From Hoeflea ulvae (GTDB lineage Bacteria > Pseudomonadota > Alphaproteobacteria > Rhizobiales > Rhizobiaceae), in contig NZ_JAOVZQ010000001.1 in assembly GCF_026619435.1 (NCBI RefSeq), forward strand, positions 4,037,501 to 4,101,500: DNA of 64,000 nucleotides, given 5' to 3'. Both the position numbers and the translations under genes were made by a program. Positions 45,970 through 54,861 of the stretch are shown in pieces. The notes beneath the pieces are model-generated. The model had not been told where the DNA came from. It did not search any database and saw nothing but the letters and a program-made list of their open reading frames with translations. Each line of letters starts with the position of its first letter. The stretch's first letter is position 1.

Positions 45970-45997
45970 GCCCGGTGTGATTGGGCAGGCTGCCGGA

Positions 45998-46372
45998 TCA
46001 CAATTCGGCAATGCGTTGCCAGAACAGATCGACAAAGCCGCTGATGCCGGCCTCGATCAGCGTGGCAATGCCGAGCCCGGCGCCGTCGACCAGGACCATG
46101 ACGCCAAGACCGCCCATGACGGAAAAGACCACCGACAGCCGCAGGTTCTTGAGACTGTCGAGGCGGTAGTAACCGGCATCGTCGAATTCGGTGCCCCAGA
46201 GATAATCGCCCCAGCTGTAATCGCTCGAGACCAGGATATTGACCGCCGGCGTGTCCGACAGCTTGTCCGGGAACACGTTGAACACCGCCCGCACCGTGTG
46301 GGCCAGCACGCCGAAAATCGCAAAGATCACGCCCGCGACGACAAAATGCCAGGTGGCAAGTTCGGTTTCCAT
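45998..46372 (-). CDS. Hypothetical membrane protein
   Basis: The 124-residue protein starts at ATG 46372 (METELATWHFVVAG). Helices: TWHFVVAGVIFAIFGVLAHT, LRLSVVFSVMGGLGVMVLVD, and a terminal ATLIEAGISGFVDLFW. No family recognised. It converges with the YHS gene and lies downstream of the SDR gene on the same strand. Confidence 0.68.
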   Translation of the reverse strand: METELATWHFVVAGVIFAIFGVLAHTVRAVFNVFPDKLSDTPAVNILVSSDYSWGDYLWGTEFDDAGYYRLDSLKNLRLSVVFSVMGGLGVMVLVDGAGLGIATLIEAGISGFVDLFWQRIAEL

Positions 46373-46500
46373 GACGGCCTCTCCGAGATCTGACAGTGCG
46401 CAAGGTCGCACACAAACCTTTCCGTCGGGTTGACCGGCAAGCTGCGGCGGAAACGGGTATGCCCCGTCCCCGCCGGCAATGGCTTGAAGGCCTCTTTCCG

Positions 46501-47259
46501 CTACAGATACATGCCGCCCGAGACCTCGATGCGCTGCGCTGTCATCCACTGGTTCTGGCCAAGCAGGATGCTGGCAATGGCGCCGCCGATATCGTCGGGC
46601 AGACCGGCCCGGCCCATGGCGGTCACGCCGGCGACAAAGGCATTGGCATCGGGATTGTCGCGGACCGCGCCGCCGCCGAAATCGGTCTCGATCGCGCCCG
46701 GCGCAATCACGTTGACGGCAATGCCGCGCGGCCCCAGCTCCTTGGCCTGGTAGCGGGTCAGCACCTCGATGGCGCCCTTCATCGCTGCATAGGCGGCAAA
46801 GCCCGGCACACTGAAACGGGCCAGCCCGGTGGAGACGTTGAGGATACGTCCGCCATCGGCAATCAGAGGCAGCAGGCGCTGGGTGAGAAAGAACACGCCC
46901 TTGAAATGGACATTCATCAACGTGTCGAACTGCTCTTCCGTGTTCTCGGCAAATGCCGCATTGATGCCCATGCCGGCATTGTTGACGAGATAGTCGAATG
47001 TCTGTCTTCCCCAGCCCCTGTCGAGCGTGCCTTCCAGTTGTCCGGCAAAACCGGCAAATTGTGCCGTGTCTCCGGCATCAAGCTGCAGCGCCGCAGCCTT
47101 GCCGCCCAGCGCCTCGATTTCCGCGACCACGGCAGCCGCCTCGTCGGCGCGCGAGAGATAGGTCAGGACAATGCCGACGCCCTTGCGGGCCAGGTGAAGG
47201 GCTGCATTGCGGCCGAGCCCTCGGCTGCCGCCAGTGATGAGTGCGATTGTGTCGGTCAT
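46501..47259 (-). CDS. Short-chain dehydrogenase/reductase
   Basis: The 252-residue classical SDR has the cofactor motif TGGSRGLGR, NNAG (VNNAGMGINAAF), the YxxxK triad (FAAYAAMKGAIEVLTR) and an upstream Ser (NVSTGLARF). It reduces or oxidises a small molecule with NAD(P). The start is ATG 47259, upstream region being non-coding. Divergent from an AraC regulator, which probably controls it. Confidence 0.92.
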   Translation of the reverse strand: MTDTIALITGGSRGLGRNAALHLARKGVGIVLTYLSRADEAAAVVAEIEALGGKAAALQLDAGDTAQFAGFAGQLEGTLDRGWGRQTFDYLVNNAGMGINAAFAENTEEQFDTLMNVHFKGVFFLTQRLLPLIADGGRILNVSTGLARFSVPGFAAYAAMKGAIEVLTRYQAKELGPRGIAVNVIAPGAIETDFGGGAVRDNPDANAFVAGVTAMGRAGLPDDIGGAIASILLGQNQWMTAQRIEVSGGMYL

Positions 47260-47420
47260 GGCTGTCTCCTGCGTTTGTGATGGGCGCAAGATAGCCGCAG
47301 CGCCCCGGTCCGGCCTGCCGGATCCTCCACAGCTTCTGCCCGATCCTCCAGAATCGCAGTTCAAGACGTGACCACGCCGGGCGATTGGCCTATTGCTGGG
47401 AAAGCGAAAGGACATGGCGC

Positions 47421-48311
47421 ATGACGGTTCACGATCTGGCGAAACAGGTGAATGATTACATCGGAGACGGCCCGGACATGACCAAGGGCCGGGAAACCGG
47501 GATCGAGGGTCTCTACGTACACCGGCAGAGCAAGCCGAGCCCGTTCGAGGCGACGATCTACCACCCGGTCATCTGCCTAAACCTGCAGGGCCGCAAGCAG
47601 GTGGCGGTCGGCGAGCGCTCGGCCGAGTTCGGCCTGGGCCAGTCGCTGATAGTCAGCCATGACCTGCCGGTGGCCGCCCGGGTGACCGAAGCCAGTCCGG
47701 AGCACCCCTATCTGGCCATCATCGTGGCTCTCGACATTGCCATCCTGCGCGGTCTCAGCGAAGAGATCGGCGACACGGCCCGCGGCAATCACCGCGCCGG
47801 CGCACTTGCCACCAGCATCACCGATGCAGCGCTGGTCGACGCCATGAGCCGCTATTTTGCTCTTGTCGGCGATCCGCTTGAAGCAAGGGTGATGGCGCCG
47901 CTGATCCTCAAGGAAATCCATTTCCGGCTGTTGATGGCCAGCCACGGCGGCATGCTCAGGCAGTTGATGCAGCGCGACAGCCATGCCAGCCGCATCTCAC
48001 GCGCCATCGGCAGGATCCGCACCGGCTATCGCAGCCCCCTGACGGTCGCCGGCCTGGCCGAGGAAGCCGGCATGAGCCCGTCGTCGTTTCACGACCATTT
48101 CAAGCAGATCACCGGCACCACGCCGCTGCAGTACCAGAAGGACATGCGCCTGATGGAAGCGCGCCGGCTGATCGCTTTCGACGGATTGTCCGTGTCCTCT
48201 GCCGCCTATGAGGTCGGCTATGAAAGCGCCACGCAGTTCAGCCGCGAATATTCGCGCAAGTTCGGCACTCCGCCCCGCGCGGATGCCGTTCGTCCCGGCT
48301 TTGCCGTCTGA
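47421..48311 (+). CDS. AraC family regulator (AraC_N type)
   Basis: The 296-residue protein has an N-terminal cupin-like domain (PVICLNLQGRKQVAVGERSA) of the AraC_N type and a C-terminal pair of HTHs (LAEEAGMSPSSFHDHFKQIT; AAYEVGYESATQFSREYSRK). AAAGGA lies about 10 bases before ATG 47421. Divergent from the SDR gene by about 160 bases, the layout of YqhC/YqhD-like systems, so it is the probable regulator of that gene. Inducer unknown. Confidence 0.92.
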   Translation: MTVHDLAKQVNDYIGDGPDMTKGRETGIEGLYVHRQSKPSPFEATIYHPVICLNLQGRKQVAVGERSAEFGLGQSLIVSHDLPVAARVTEASPEHPYLAIIVALDIAILRGLSEEIGDTARGNHRAGALATSITDAALVDAMSRYFALVGDPLEARVMAPLILKEIHFRLLMASHGGMLRQLMQRDSHASRISRAIGRIRTGYRSPLTVAGLAEEAGMSPSSFHDHFKQITGTTPLQYQKDMRLMEARRLIAFDGLSVSSAAYEVGYESATQFSREYSRKFGTPPRADAVRPGFAV

Positions 48312-48438
48312 GCGACATTTAAGCCGCCATCGGATCGCTTTAGCGCTGCTGCGCGCCGCCAACACCTGTTCGCCCCTTGACGCGGCACGTCACATCCATA
48401 CAAAGCCCGCAACTATCTACATCAAGGACACCAATCCC

Positions 48439-49542
48439 ATGGGTTTCAAATGCGGCATCGTCGGGCTGCCTAATGTCGGCAAGTCCACACTGTTCAACGC
48501 GCTGACGCGGACGGCGGCTGCGCAGGCGGCAAACTATCCGTTCTGCACCATCGAGCCCAACACCGGCGAAGTGGCGGTCCCAGATCCGCGGCTGAAGAAA
48601 CTCGCCGAAGTGGCCGGTTCCAAGGAAATCATTCCGACCCGCATCGCCTTCGTCGACATTGCCGGTCTGGTCCGTGGCGCGTCCAAGGGCGAAGGCCTGG
48701 GCAACAAGTTCCTGGCCAATATCCGCGAAGTCGACGCCATCGTCCATGTACTGCGCTGCTTCGAGGATGACGACATCACCCATGTCGAGGGCCGCATCGA
48801 TCCCGTCGGCGATGCCGACACCATCGAAACCGAGCTGATGATCTCCGATCTCGAAAGCCTCGAGCGCCGCACCGAACAGACCCGCAAGCGCGCCGCCTCC
48901 AAGGACAAGGAATCGATGACGGTGCTGCCGATGATGGAAGCTTCGCTGAAGCTGCTGCAGGACGGCAAGCCGGTCCGCACCATGCTCAAGGATCTGGCCG
49001 ACGAGGATCTCGAGATCCTCCGGGGCCTCAATCTTCTCACCGCCCACCCGGTGCTCTATGTCTGCAATGTCTCGGAAGCCGATGCCGTCGACGGCAATGC
49101 GCACACCGAGGCCGTCGCCAAGATGGCAGCCGAACAAGGTGCCGAAAGCATCGTGGTTTCCGCGGCCATCGAATCCGAAGTGGCGCAATTGCCCGACGAG
49201 GAAAGCCAGGAATATCTTGCGGCTCTGGGACTAGAAGAAGCCGGTCTCGACCGCCTGATCCGCGCCGGCTACAGCCTGCTCGACCTGATCACCTATTTCA
49301 CCGTCGGCCCCAAGGAAACCCGCGCCTGGACCATCGAGCGCGGCACCAAGGCCCCGGCCGCCGCGGGCGTGATCCACACCGATTTCGAACGCGGCTTCAT
49401 CCGCGCCTTCACCATCGCCTATGACGACTATGTCACGCTCGGCGGCGAAGTTCCGGCCAAGGAAGCCGGCAAGGCGCGCGACGAAGGCAAGGAATATGTC
49501 GTCCAGGACGGCGACGTGATCCACTTCCGCTTCAACACCTGA
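48439..49542 (+). CDS. ychF: Redox-responsive ATPase YchF/OLA1
   Basis: The 367-residue TRAFAC-class protein starts MGFKCGIVGLPNVGKSTLFN (P-loop) and has the G3 DIAGL, N(K/V)xE-like NVSEADA, a coiled-coil insert and the C-terminal TGS domain (ITYFTVGPKETRAWTIERG). It hydrolyses ATP rather than GTP and influences oxidative stress responses and translation. Upstream frame to 48208 overlaps the AraC gene and is not coding. Confidence 0.96.
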   Translation: MGFKCGIVGLPNVGKSTLFNALTRTAAAQAANYPFCTIEPNTGEVAVPDPRLKKLAEVAGSKEIIPTRIAFVDIAGLVRGASKGEGLGNKFLANIREVDAIVHVLRCFEDDDITHVEGRIDPVGDADTIETELMISDLESLERRTEQTRKRAASKDKESMTVLPMMEASLKLLQDGKPVRTMLKDLADEDLEILRGLNLLTAHPVLYVCNVSEADAVDGNAHTEAVAKMAAEQGAESIVVSAAIESEVAQLPDEESQEYLAALGLEEAGLDRLIRAGYSLLDLITYFTVGPKETRAWTIERGTKAPAAAGVIHTDFERGFIRAFTIAYDDYVTLGGEVPAKEAGKARDEGKEYVVQDGDVIHFRFNT

Positions 49543-49559
49543 ACCAGACCTGACAATAA

Positions 49560-49661
49560 AGCGTGTTCCGAAAAGTGGGAACCGGTTTTCGAAAAAACCA
49601 CGCGCCAAAACAAAAGCCTAAAGCACATTGCATGAATACGATTGAATGCAATGTGCTTTAG
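49560..49661. repeat. Rhizobial-type intergenic repeat with palindromic modules
   Basis: Downstream of ychF, GCGTGTTCCGAAAAGTGGGA and CCGGTTTTCGAAAAA are followed by a perfect 16-base inverted repeat (CTAAAGCACATTGCAT 49618-49633 and ATGCAATGTGCTTTAG 49646-49661). I recognise this from many Rhizobiales genomes as a dispersed intergenic repeat; only one copy is seen in the window. It probably doubles as a terminator or mRNA stabiliser. Confidence 0.75.
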
Positions 49662-49757
49662 CACGAATTATCACCCCGGACGGCCTTTGACAGGCTGCGC
49701 CGGGGTGATTGCGTTCGGCCGTCAGTCTGGCTGCACCGGCGCCTCGATGCTGGCTGA

Positions 49758-49964
49758 TCAGGTCTTTTTGACCGGGCAGGTCGACAGTCCGAACAATGAA
49801 TAGAGCGGACAGGTGCCGAACAGGCCGGTGAACAGCGGGATGATGCCGATCAGCGCGAAATATCGCCATGCAGCGTCCTGATAAACAAAGAACATCGCAA
49901 GCAGGACCACTCCGGCCAGGATGCGGATGACGCGGTCGACAGTGCCGACATTCGATTTCAACAT
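49758..49964 (-). CDS. DUF2892 membrane protein (YgaP-tail type)
   Basis: The 68-residue protein starts MLKSNVGTVDRVIRILAG and has two transmembrane helices with CPLYSLFGLSTCPVKK at the end, the DUF2892 motif with two Cys. The domain is the membrane part of the rhodanese YgaP. AAGGAG precedes ATG 49964. Function unknown. Confidence 0.88.
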   Translation of the reverse strand: MLKSNVGTVDRVIRILAGVVLLAMFFVYQDAAWRYFALIGIIPLFTGLFGTCPLYSLFGLSTCPVKKT

Positions 49965-50210
49965 TTCGGGCTCCTTTTCAGCATCAGGCGGACACGCCTT
50001 CGAACATATAGACACTACGCCATATGAGCCGCCCCGCCTTGACCGGGATCAAACGCTCATGCGGCCGGCAGGAGTTGACGGATCCGCGCGCGCAGCGTCA
50101 GGATGGCGAATGCGCGGATTGACGAGTTCCGTCTAAAGGCAACCTTTCAAACCTAAAAGGAACCCTCTAGATTGGCCTCAGACGCCTCACAGAGAAAGCG
50201 ACCGATATCC

Positions 50211-50684
50211 ATGCAAAAGGATGACCTCCTCCATTACGAGGACATGAGCCCCGGAACCGTGTTCCCGCTCGGCCCGAAACATGTGTCCGCCGAGGACATC
50301 ATCGCCTTCGCGATGGAATATGACGCCCAGCCGATGCATCTCGATGCCGAGGCCGGCCGCAATTCCATCCTCGGCGGACTGGCAGCCTCGGGCTGGCACA
50401 GCTGCGCGATGATGATGCGGATGATGGCCGACTCCTATCTGCTGCGCACGGCTGCCGAAGGCGCTCCCGGGGTCGATTTCGTCAAGTGGCGGAAACCGGT
50501 GCTGGCGGGCGACGTCCTGGCGGGCGAAACGCGGGTGCTCGATGCCCGCGAATCGAAATCCCGGCCCGGCGTCGGCATTGTCAGCCTGCGCCATGAACTG
50601 AGAAACCAGAGCGGCGACACCGTGCTGGAATCGGAAAACCCGGTGCTGGTGCGCCTGCGCGCCGCGGAGGCAGCCCGACCATGA
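50211..50684 (+). CDS. MaoC-like (hot-dog) dehydratase, first of pair
   Basis: The 157-residue MaoC-like hot-dog protein carries the hydratase-2 pattern: HYEDMSPGTVF, EDIIAFAMEYDAQPMHLDAE with catalytic Asp/His, and GGLAASGWHSCAMMMRM. It probably hydrates or dehydrates an enoyl-CoA or related acyl-CoA. Overlaps the second MaoC-like gene by four bases (ATGA). Substrate unknown; the pair may work as a heteromer. Confidence 0.88.
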   Translation: MQKDDLLHYEDMSPGTVFPLGPKHVSAEDIIAFAMEYDAQPMHLDAEAGRNSILGGLAASGWHSCAMMMRMMADSYLLRTAAEGAPGVDFVKWRKPVLAGDVLAGETRVLDARESKSRPGVGIVSLRHELRNQSGDTVLESENPVLVRLRAAEAARP

Positions 50685-51172
50685 TCATTGACCCCGTCTT
50701 CGAACCCGGAACGCGCAAGGAACTGGGCAGCCAGGTCTTCACCGCCGAAGCGATCATCGACTTTGCCCGCCGCTTCGATCCGCAGCGGTTCCATGTCGAT
50801 CCGGAAGCCGCCAAGGACAGCATTTTCGGCGGCCTGTGCGCCTCGGGATGGCATACCGCCGCCACCTGGATGAAACTCAATCTGGCGTCCAACGCCATCG
50901 AGGCGGAACGCGCCCGCGCCGAAGGCCGCAGCCTGCCCGAATATGGCCCCTCGCCCGGCTTTCGCAATCTGAGATGGTTCAAGCCGGTCTATGCCGGCGA
51001 CGAGATCTTCTACTCCCGCACCATCCGCGGAACCAGGCCGCTCAATTCGCGGCCGGGCTGGTCGATCCTCGAACTGACCTCCGAGGCCTGCGACAAGGAT
51101 GGCGAACTGGTGATGAGTTTCGATTCGGCCGCACTGATCAAGTTTCCCGTCGCCGGAGGCGACACGGCCTAG
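50681..51172 (+). CDS. MaoC-like (hot-dog) dehydratase, second of pair
   Basis: The 163-residue paralogue of the preceding gene has IIDFARRFDPQRFHVDPEAA and GGLCASGWHTAATWMKL. It retains the His (FHVD) and Asp-like positions. Translationally coupled, which favours a complex or sequential enzymes. It is convergent with apt. Confidence 0.88.
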   Translation: MIIDPVFEPGTRKELGSQVFTAEAIIDFARRFDPQRFHVDPEAAKDSIFGGLCASGWHTAATWMKLNLASNAIEAERARAEGRSLPEYGPSPGFRNLRWFKPVYAGDEIFYSRTIRGTRPLNSRPGWSILELTSEACDKDGELVMSFDSAALIKFPVAGGDTA

Positions 51173-51217
51173 CAGGCGCCAAGCGGCACCAGAACCCGCC
51201 CGGAAGGCGAGAGCGGC

Positions 51218-51760
51218 TCAGTGGCCTTCGTAGGAGACCAGCGTGCGCACCTGCACGCCGAGGTCCTCGAGCTTCTTGCGTCCGCCGAGATCGGGCAGGT
51301 CGATGACGAAACAGGCGGCAACGATATTGGCGCCCATCTGGCGCAGCAATTTGACCGCACCTTCCGCGGTGCCGCCGGTGGCGATCAGGTCGTCGACCAG
51401 GATGACGCTTTCGCCCTCCATGATAGCGTCCCTGTGCATTTCCATTTCATCCACACCATATTCGAGGCTGTAGGCCACCCGCACCGTGTCATGCGGCAGC
51501 TTGCCCTTCTTGCGGATCGGCACGAAACCGGCCGACAGCTGGTGCGCCATGGCGCCGCCGAGAATGAAGCCGCGCGCTTCAATCCCGGCAATCTTGGAAA
51601 CCTGCAAGCCGGCATAGGGATGCACCAGCTCGTCGATCGAGCGCCGGAATGCCCGCGGCGCGCCCAGCAGCGTGGTGATGTCACGAAACAGGATGCCCGG
51701 CTTGGGGTAATCCGGAATGGTGCGGATGGCAGCGCGCAGTTCGTTTTCAAGATCGGTCAT
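51218..51760 (-). CDS. apt: Adenine phosphoribosyltransferase
   Basis: The 180-residue protein has the type I PRTase signature ([20 protein letters not shown]), [17 protein letters not shown] and [20 protein letters not shown]. It salvages adenine with PRPP to AMP in the cytoplasm. The start is ATG 51760; upstream residues are not conserved. It lies downstream of petABC on the same strand, separated by an intrinsic terminator. Confidence 0.95.
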   Translation of the reverse strand: MTDLENELRAAIRTIPDYPKPGILFRDITTLLGAPRAFRRSIDELVHPYAGLQVSKIAGIEARGFILGGAMAHQLSAGFVPIRKKGKLPHDTVRVAYSLEYGVDEMEMHRDAIMEGESVILVDDLIATGGTAEGAVKLLRQMGANIVAACFVIDLPDLGGRKKLEDLGVQVRTLVSYEGH

Positions 51761-51832
51761 GGTGGTGGTCCCCAAATTTATCTCAGCTTGCGATGCGGCG
51801 TGGCGCGGTGCAAGCGGCTTGCGCCGGACATG

Positions 51833-51853
51833 AAAACGCCGCCCGGAGGCGGC
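51833..51853 (-). terminator. Terminator of petABC
   Basis: GCCGCC (51838-51843), a 4-base loop and GGCGGC (51848-51853), followed on the minus strand by GTTTTC. It separates the petABC operon from apt. Confidence 0.75.
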
Positions 51854-51881
51854 GCAATCAGAATGATTCAAACCTTGAGGC

Positions 51882-52733
51882 TCAGTGATCCTTGTTGGAA
51901 TACACGGCCTTCTTGGTCAGGTACATCAGCGTCGAGAAGATCGCCAGGAACAGGATCACCATGAAACCGGTGCGCTTGCGTTCTTCCATGTGCGGCTCGG
52001 CCGCCCACATCATGAACGCGGAAACGTCATGCGAATACTGTTCCAGCGTCTCGGGCGCGCCGTCATCATAGGTCACCTGCTCATCCGAAAGCGGAGGAGC
52101 CATGGCCAGTGCAGGACCGCTGACGAAATAGGGGTTGTAATAGGACCCTTCCGCCACTTCCACACCATGCGGCGGCTCCTGGTAGCCGGTCAGCAGCGAA
52201 TAGATGTAGTTCGGACCGCTTTCATTGTAGCCGGTGAACACATCGAAGATGAACTGCGGGAAACCGCGTTCGACATAGCGCGCCTTGGCCAGCAGCGAGA
52301 AGTCCGGCGGGGCTGCGCCACCATTGGAGGCCGCAGCGGCTTCCGCGTTCGGGAACGGTGACGGGAAATAGTCCGTTCCGACCGCCGTGCGCGTGTACAT
52401 GTCGCCATCGGCATTCGGGCCGTCCTCGACTTCGTAATTGGCTGCGAAGGCCTTGACCTGGTCCTCGGAATAGCCAAGCGCATCCAGCGTGCGGAAGGCG
52501 ACGAGGTCCATCGAGTGGCAGGCCGAACAGACTTCGACATAGACCTTCAGGCCACGCTGCAGCTGACCCTTGTCATAGGTCCCGAAGGGTCCGGCAAAAG
52601 ACCAGCTCTGCTCTTTCGGGTGCAGAATCGGGTAATGCGGGGTGCCGCCTTCCTCTTCCGCCGCGACTGCCGGGCCGGCACCAATCATGGTTGCCAAAGC
52701 GAGCGGAACGATGCTTGCAAGAAGCTTTTTCAT
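51882..52733 (-). CDS. petC: Cytochrome c1 of the bc1 complex
   Basis: The 283-residue protein has a signal peptide (ends AVAA), the haem c motif CSACH (near residue 70), the axial Met region ([14 protein letters not shown]) and a C-terminal membrane anchor ([19 protein letters not shown]). It hands electrons to soluble cytochrome c in the periplasm. Third gene of petABC. Confidence 0.97.
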   Translation of the reverse strand: MKKLLASIVPLALATMIGAGPAVAAEEEGGTPHYPILHPKEQSWSFAGPFGTYDKGQLQRGLKVYVEVCSACHSMDLVAFRTLDALGYSEDQVKAFAANYEVEDGPNADGDMYTRTAVGTDYFPSPFPNAEAAAASNGGAAPPDFSLLAKARYVERGFPQFIFDVFTGYNESGPNYIYSLLTGYQEPPHGVEVAEGSYYNPYFVSGPALAMAPPLSDEQVTYDDGAPETLEQYSHDVSAFMMWAAEPHMEERKRTGFMVILFLAIFSTLMYLTKKAVYSNKDH

Positions 52734-52759
52734 ATCTCAGATCCTTTCCGTCGCGCCGC

Positions 52760-54061
52760 TCAGCCGCGTGTTTCTGGTGAGGCGGCCGCCGACGACGCAG
52801 CCCCGCCACTGCCGCCATTCTTGGCAAGCACGGCTTCGGTGATGGAGTTCGGCAGACGCTTGGGCGTTTCGATCAGCCCCAGCACCGGCAGGATGACGAG
52901 GAAGAAGGCGAAGTAGTACAGCGTCGAGATCTGCGCCATGATCGTGTAGGCGCCTTCCGCCGGCTTGGCGCCAAGCCAGCCCAGGAAGATCGCGTTGGCC
53001 ACGAAAATCCAGAAGAACAGCTTGTACCACGGCCGGTAGACCGCCGAGCGGACCTTCGAGGTGTCGAGCCAGGGCAGCACGAACAGCACGGCGATGGATC
53101 CGAACATGGCCAGCACGCCGCCCAGCTTGGAATCGATCGGTCCGATGTTGAAGGTGATGGCGCGCAGGATCGCGTAGAACGGCAGATAGTACCATTCCGG
53201 AACGATGTGCGCCGGTGTCTTCAGCGGGTCTGCCGGAATGTAGTTGTCGGCATGGCCCAGGAAGTTCGGCATGAAGAAGATGAAGTAGGCAAACACCATC
53301 AGGAAGATGGAAATCGCCAGACCGTCCTTGACCGTCGCATAGGGCGTGAACGCCACCGTGTCGGTCTTGGACTTCACTTCAACGCCGGTCGGATTGGTCT
53401 GACCGGTCACATGCAGCGCCCAGACGTGCAGGATGACGACGCCGACAATCATGAACGGCAGCAGGTAATGCAGCGAGAAGAAGCGGTTGAGCGTCGGGTT
53501 GTCGACCGCAAAGCCACCCAGCAGCAATTGCTGGATCGGTTCGCCGATCCCCGGGAACGCCGTGAAGAAGCCGGTGATCACCGTTGCGCCCCAGAACGAC
53601 ATCTGCCCCCATGGCAGCACATAGCCCATGAACCCGGTTGCCATCATCAGAAGGAAGATGATCACGCCGAGGATCCACAGCACTTCGCGCGGCGCCTTGT
53701 AGGAGCCGTAATACATGCCGCGTGCGATATGCAGATACACGGCGACGAAGAAGAACGACGCGCCATTGGCATGCATGTAGCGCAACAGCCAGCCGGAATT
53801 GACGTCGCGCATGATCTTTTCGACCGACTGGAAGGCAATGGCCGAATTGGCGGCGTAATGCATGGCCAGCACGATGCCGGTCACCAGCTGCACCACCAGC
53901 ATCACCGCAAGGATGCCGCCGAAGGTGTAGGCGTAATTGAGGTTTCGCGGCACCGGATAGGAGACGAAACTGTCATGCACCATCCGGGTCACCGGAAGGC
54001 GCGAATCCATCCACTTTCCGAAACCGGTGGTGGGCTGGTAGGTTGAATGATCACTGCTCAT
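52760..54061 (-). CDS. petB: Cytochrome b of the bc1 complex
   Basis: The 433-residue protein has eight transmembrane helices, the Qo-site PEWY ([13 protein letters not shown]) and His pairs in its haem-bearing helices. It carries two b haems and the quinol sites of the cytochrome bc1 complex. The Ala/Ser-rich C-terminus is a small extension. It precedes petC by 26 bases. Confidence 0.97.
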   Translation of the reverse strand: MSSDHSTYQPTTGFGKWMDSRLPVTRMVHDSFVSYPVPRNLNYAYTFGGILAVMLVVQLVTGIVLAMHYAANSAIAFQSVEKIMRDVNSGWLLRYMHANGASFFFVAVYLHIARGMYYGSYKAPREVLWILGVIIFLLMMATGFMGYVLPWGQMSFWGATVITGFFTAFPGIGEPIQQLLLGGFAVDNPTLNRFFSLHYLLPFMIVGVVILHVWALHVTGQTNPTGVEVKSKTDTVAFTPYATVKDGLAISIFLMVFAYFIFFMPNFLGHADNYIPADPLKTPAHIVPEWYYLPFYAILRAITFNIGPIDSKLGGVLAMFGSIAVLFVLPWLDTSKVRSAVYRPWYKLFFWIFVANAIFLGWLGAKPAEGAYTIMAQISTLYYFAFFLVILPVLGLIETPKRLPNSITEAVLAKNGGSGGAASSAAASPETRG

Positions 54062-54075
54062 AGCTTGAAGCCCCC

Positions 54076-54654
54076 TCAGCCAATCTTGATAACGCTGTCA
54101 GACACGAAGGAAAACACCGGCACGGGCAGGTTTTCCGGAGCCGGACCTTTGCGGATACGGCCTGCCGTATCGTAATGCGAACCGTGGCACGGGCAGAACC
54201 AGCCGCCGAATTCGCCGGCCTGGCCGAGCGGAATGCAGCCCAGATGGGTGCAGACGCCGATCATCACCAGCCAGTTTTCCTTGCCTTCGCCGGCCGAACG
54301 ATCCAGGTCGGTCGCCTCGGCGGCGGCAGCGATATTGGCATTGCGCGCCACCGGATCCTTGAGGTCGCCGACGGCAACGGCCTTGGCTTCCTCGATCTCG
54401 GCTTCGGTGCGGTTGCGGATGAAGACGGGCTTGCCGCGCCATTTCACCGTCAGCGACATGCCCGGCTCGAGGCTCTCGACATTCACTTCAATCGAGGACG
54501 CTGCCAGCGTCGAGGCGTCGGGGCGCATCTGGTCGATGAACGGCCAGGCAAAACTGCCCACGCCGACCGCGCCTGCCATCCCCGTGGCGATGTAAAGAAA
54601 ATCGCGGCGGGTGGGTTCACCCGCGCCTTCGCTTTGTGTCATTGGCTCACTCAC
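54076..54654 (-). CDS. petA: Ubiquinol-cytochrome c reductase Rieske iron-sulfur subunit
   Basis: The 192-residue protein has a Tat signal ([20 protein letters not shown]), the two [2Fe-2S] ligand loops [10 protein letters not shown] and CPCHGSHYD. It transfers electrons from quinol to cytochrome c1. The first codon at 54654 is GTG with GAGGA upstream; an in-frame ATG at 54642 is the alternative. It heads petABC; the 207 bases upstream separate it from the ABC exporter gene and contain the promoter. Confidence 0.96.
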   Translation of the reverse strand: MSEPMTQSEGAGEPTRRDFLYIATGMAGAVGVGSFAWPFIDQMRPDASTLAASSIEVNVESLEPGMSLTVKWRGKPVFIRNRTEAEIEEAKAVAVGDLKDPVARNANIAAAAEATDLDRSAGEGKENWLVMIGVCTHLGCIPLGQAGEFGGWFCPCHGSHYDTAGRIRKGPAPENLPVPVFSFVSDSVIKIG

Positions 54655-54861
54655 GGCTCAACGTCCTCTTCAAGCTGCGTCCGGACCAGCCTTCCGCCCC
54701 ACTGGTGTTAGCAGGTTCGACCATACCGCTCTAGGCGGATTCGGCCAATGCCGACAATGCGGCGGAATTCTGTCAATCGCGCGGTTTCTAAGCGGGATGG
54801 AAGGATAAGTCCAGACCAGACGAAGACAGAAGGGCACATTGTCGCGGGGAAAAGCTGGAAG

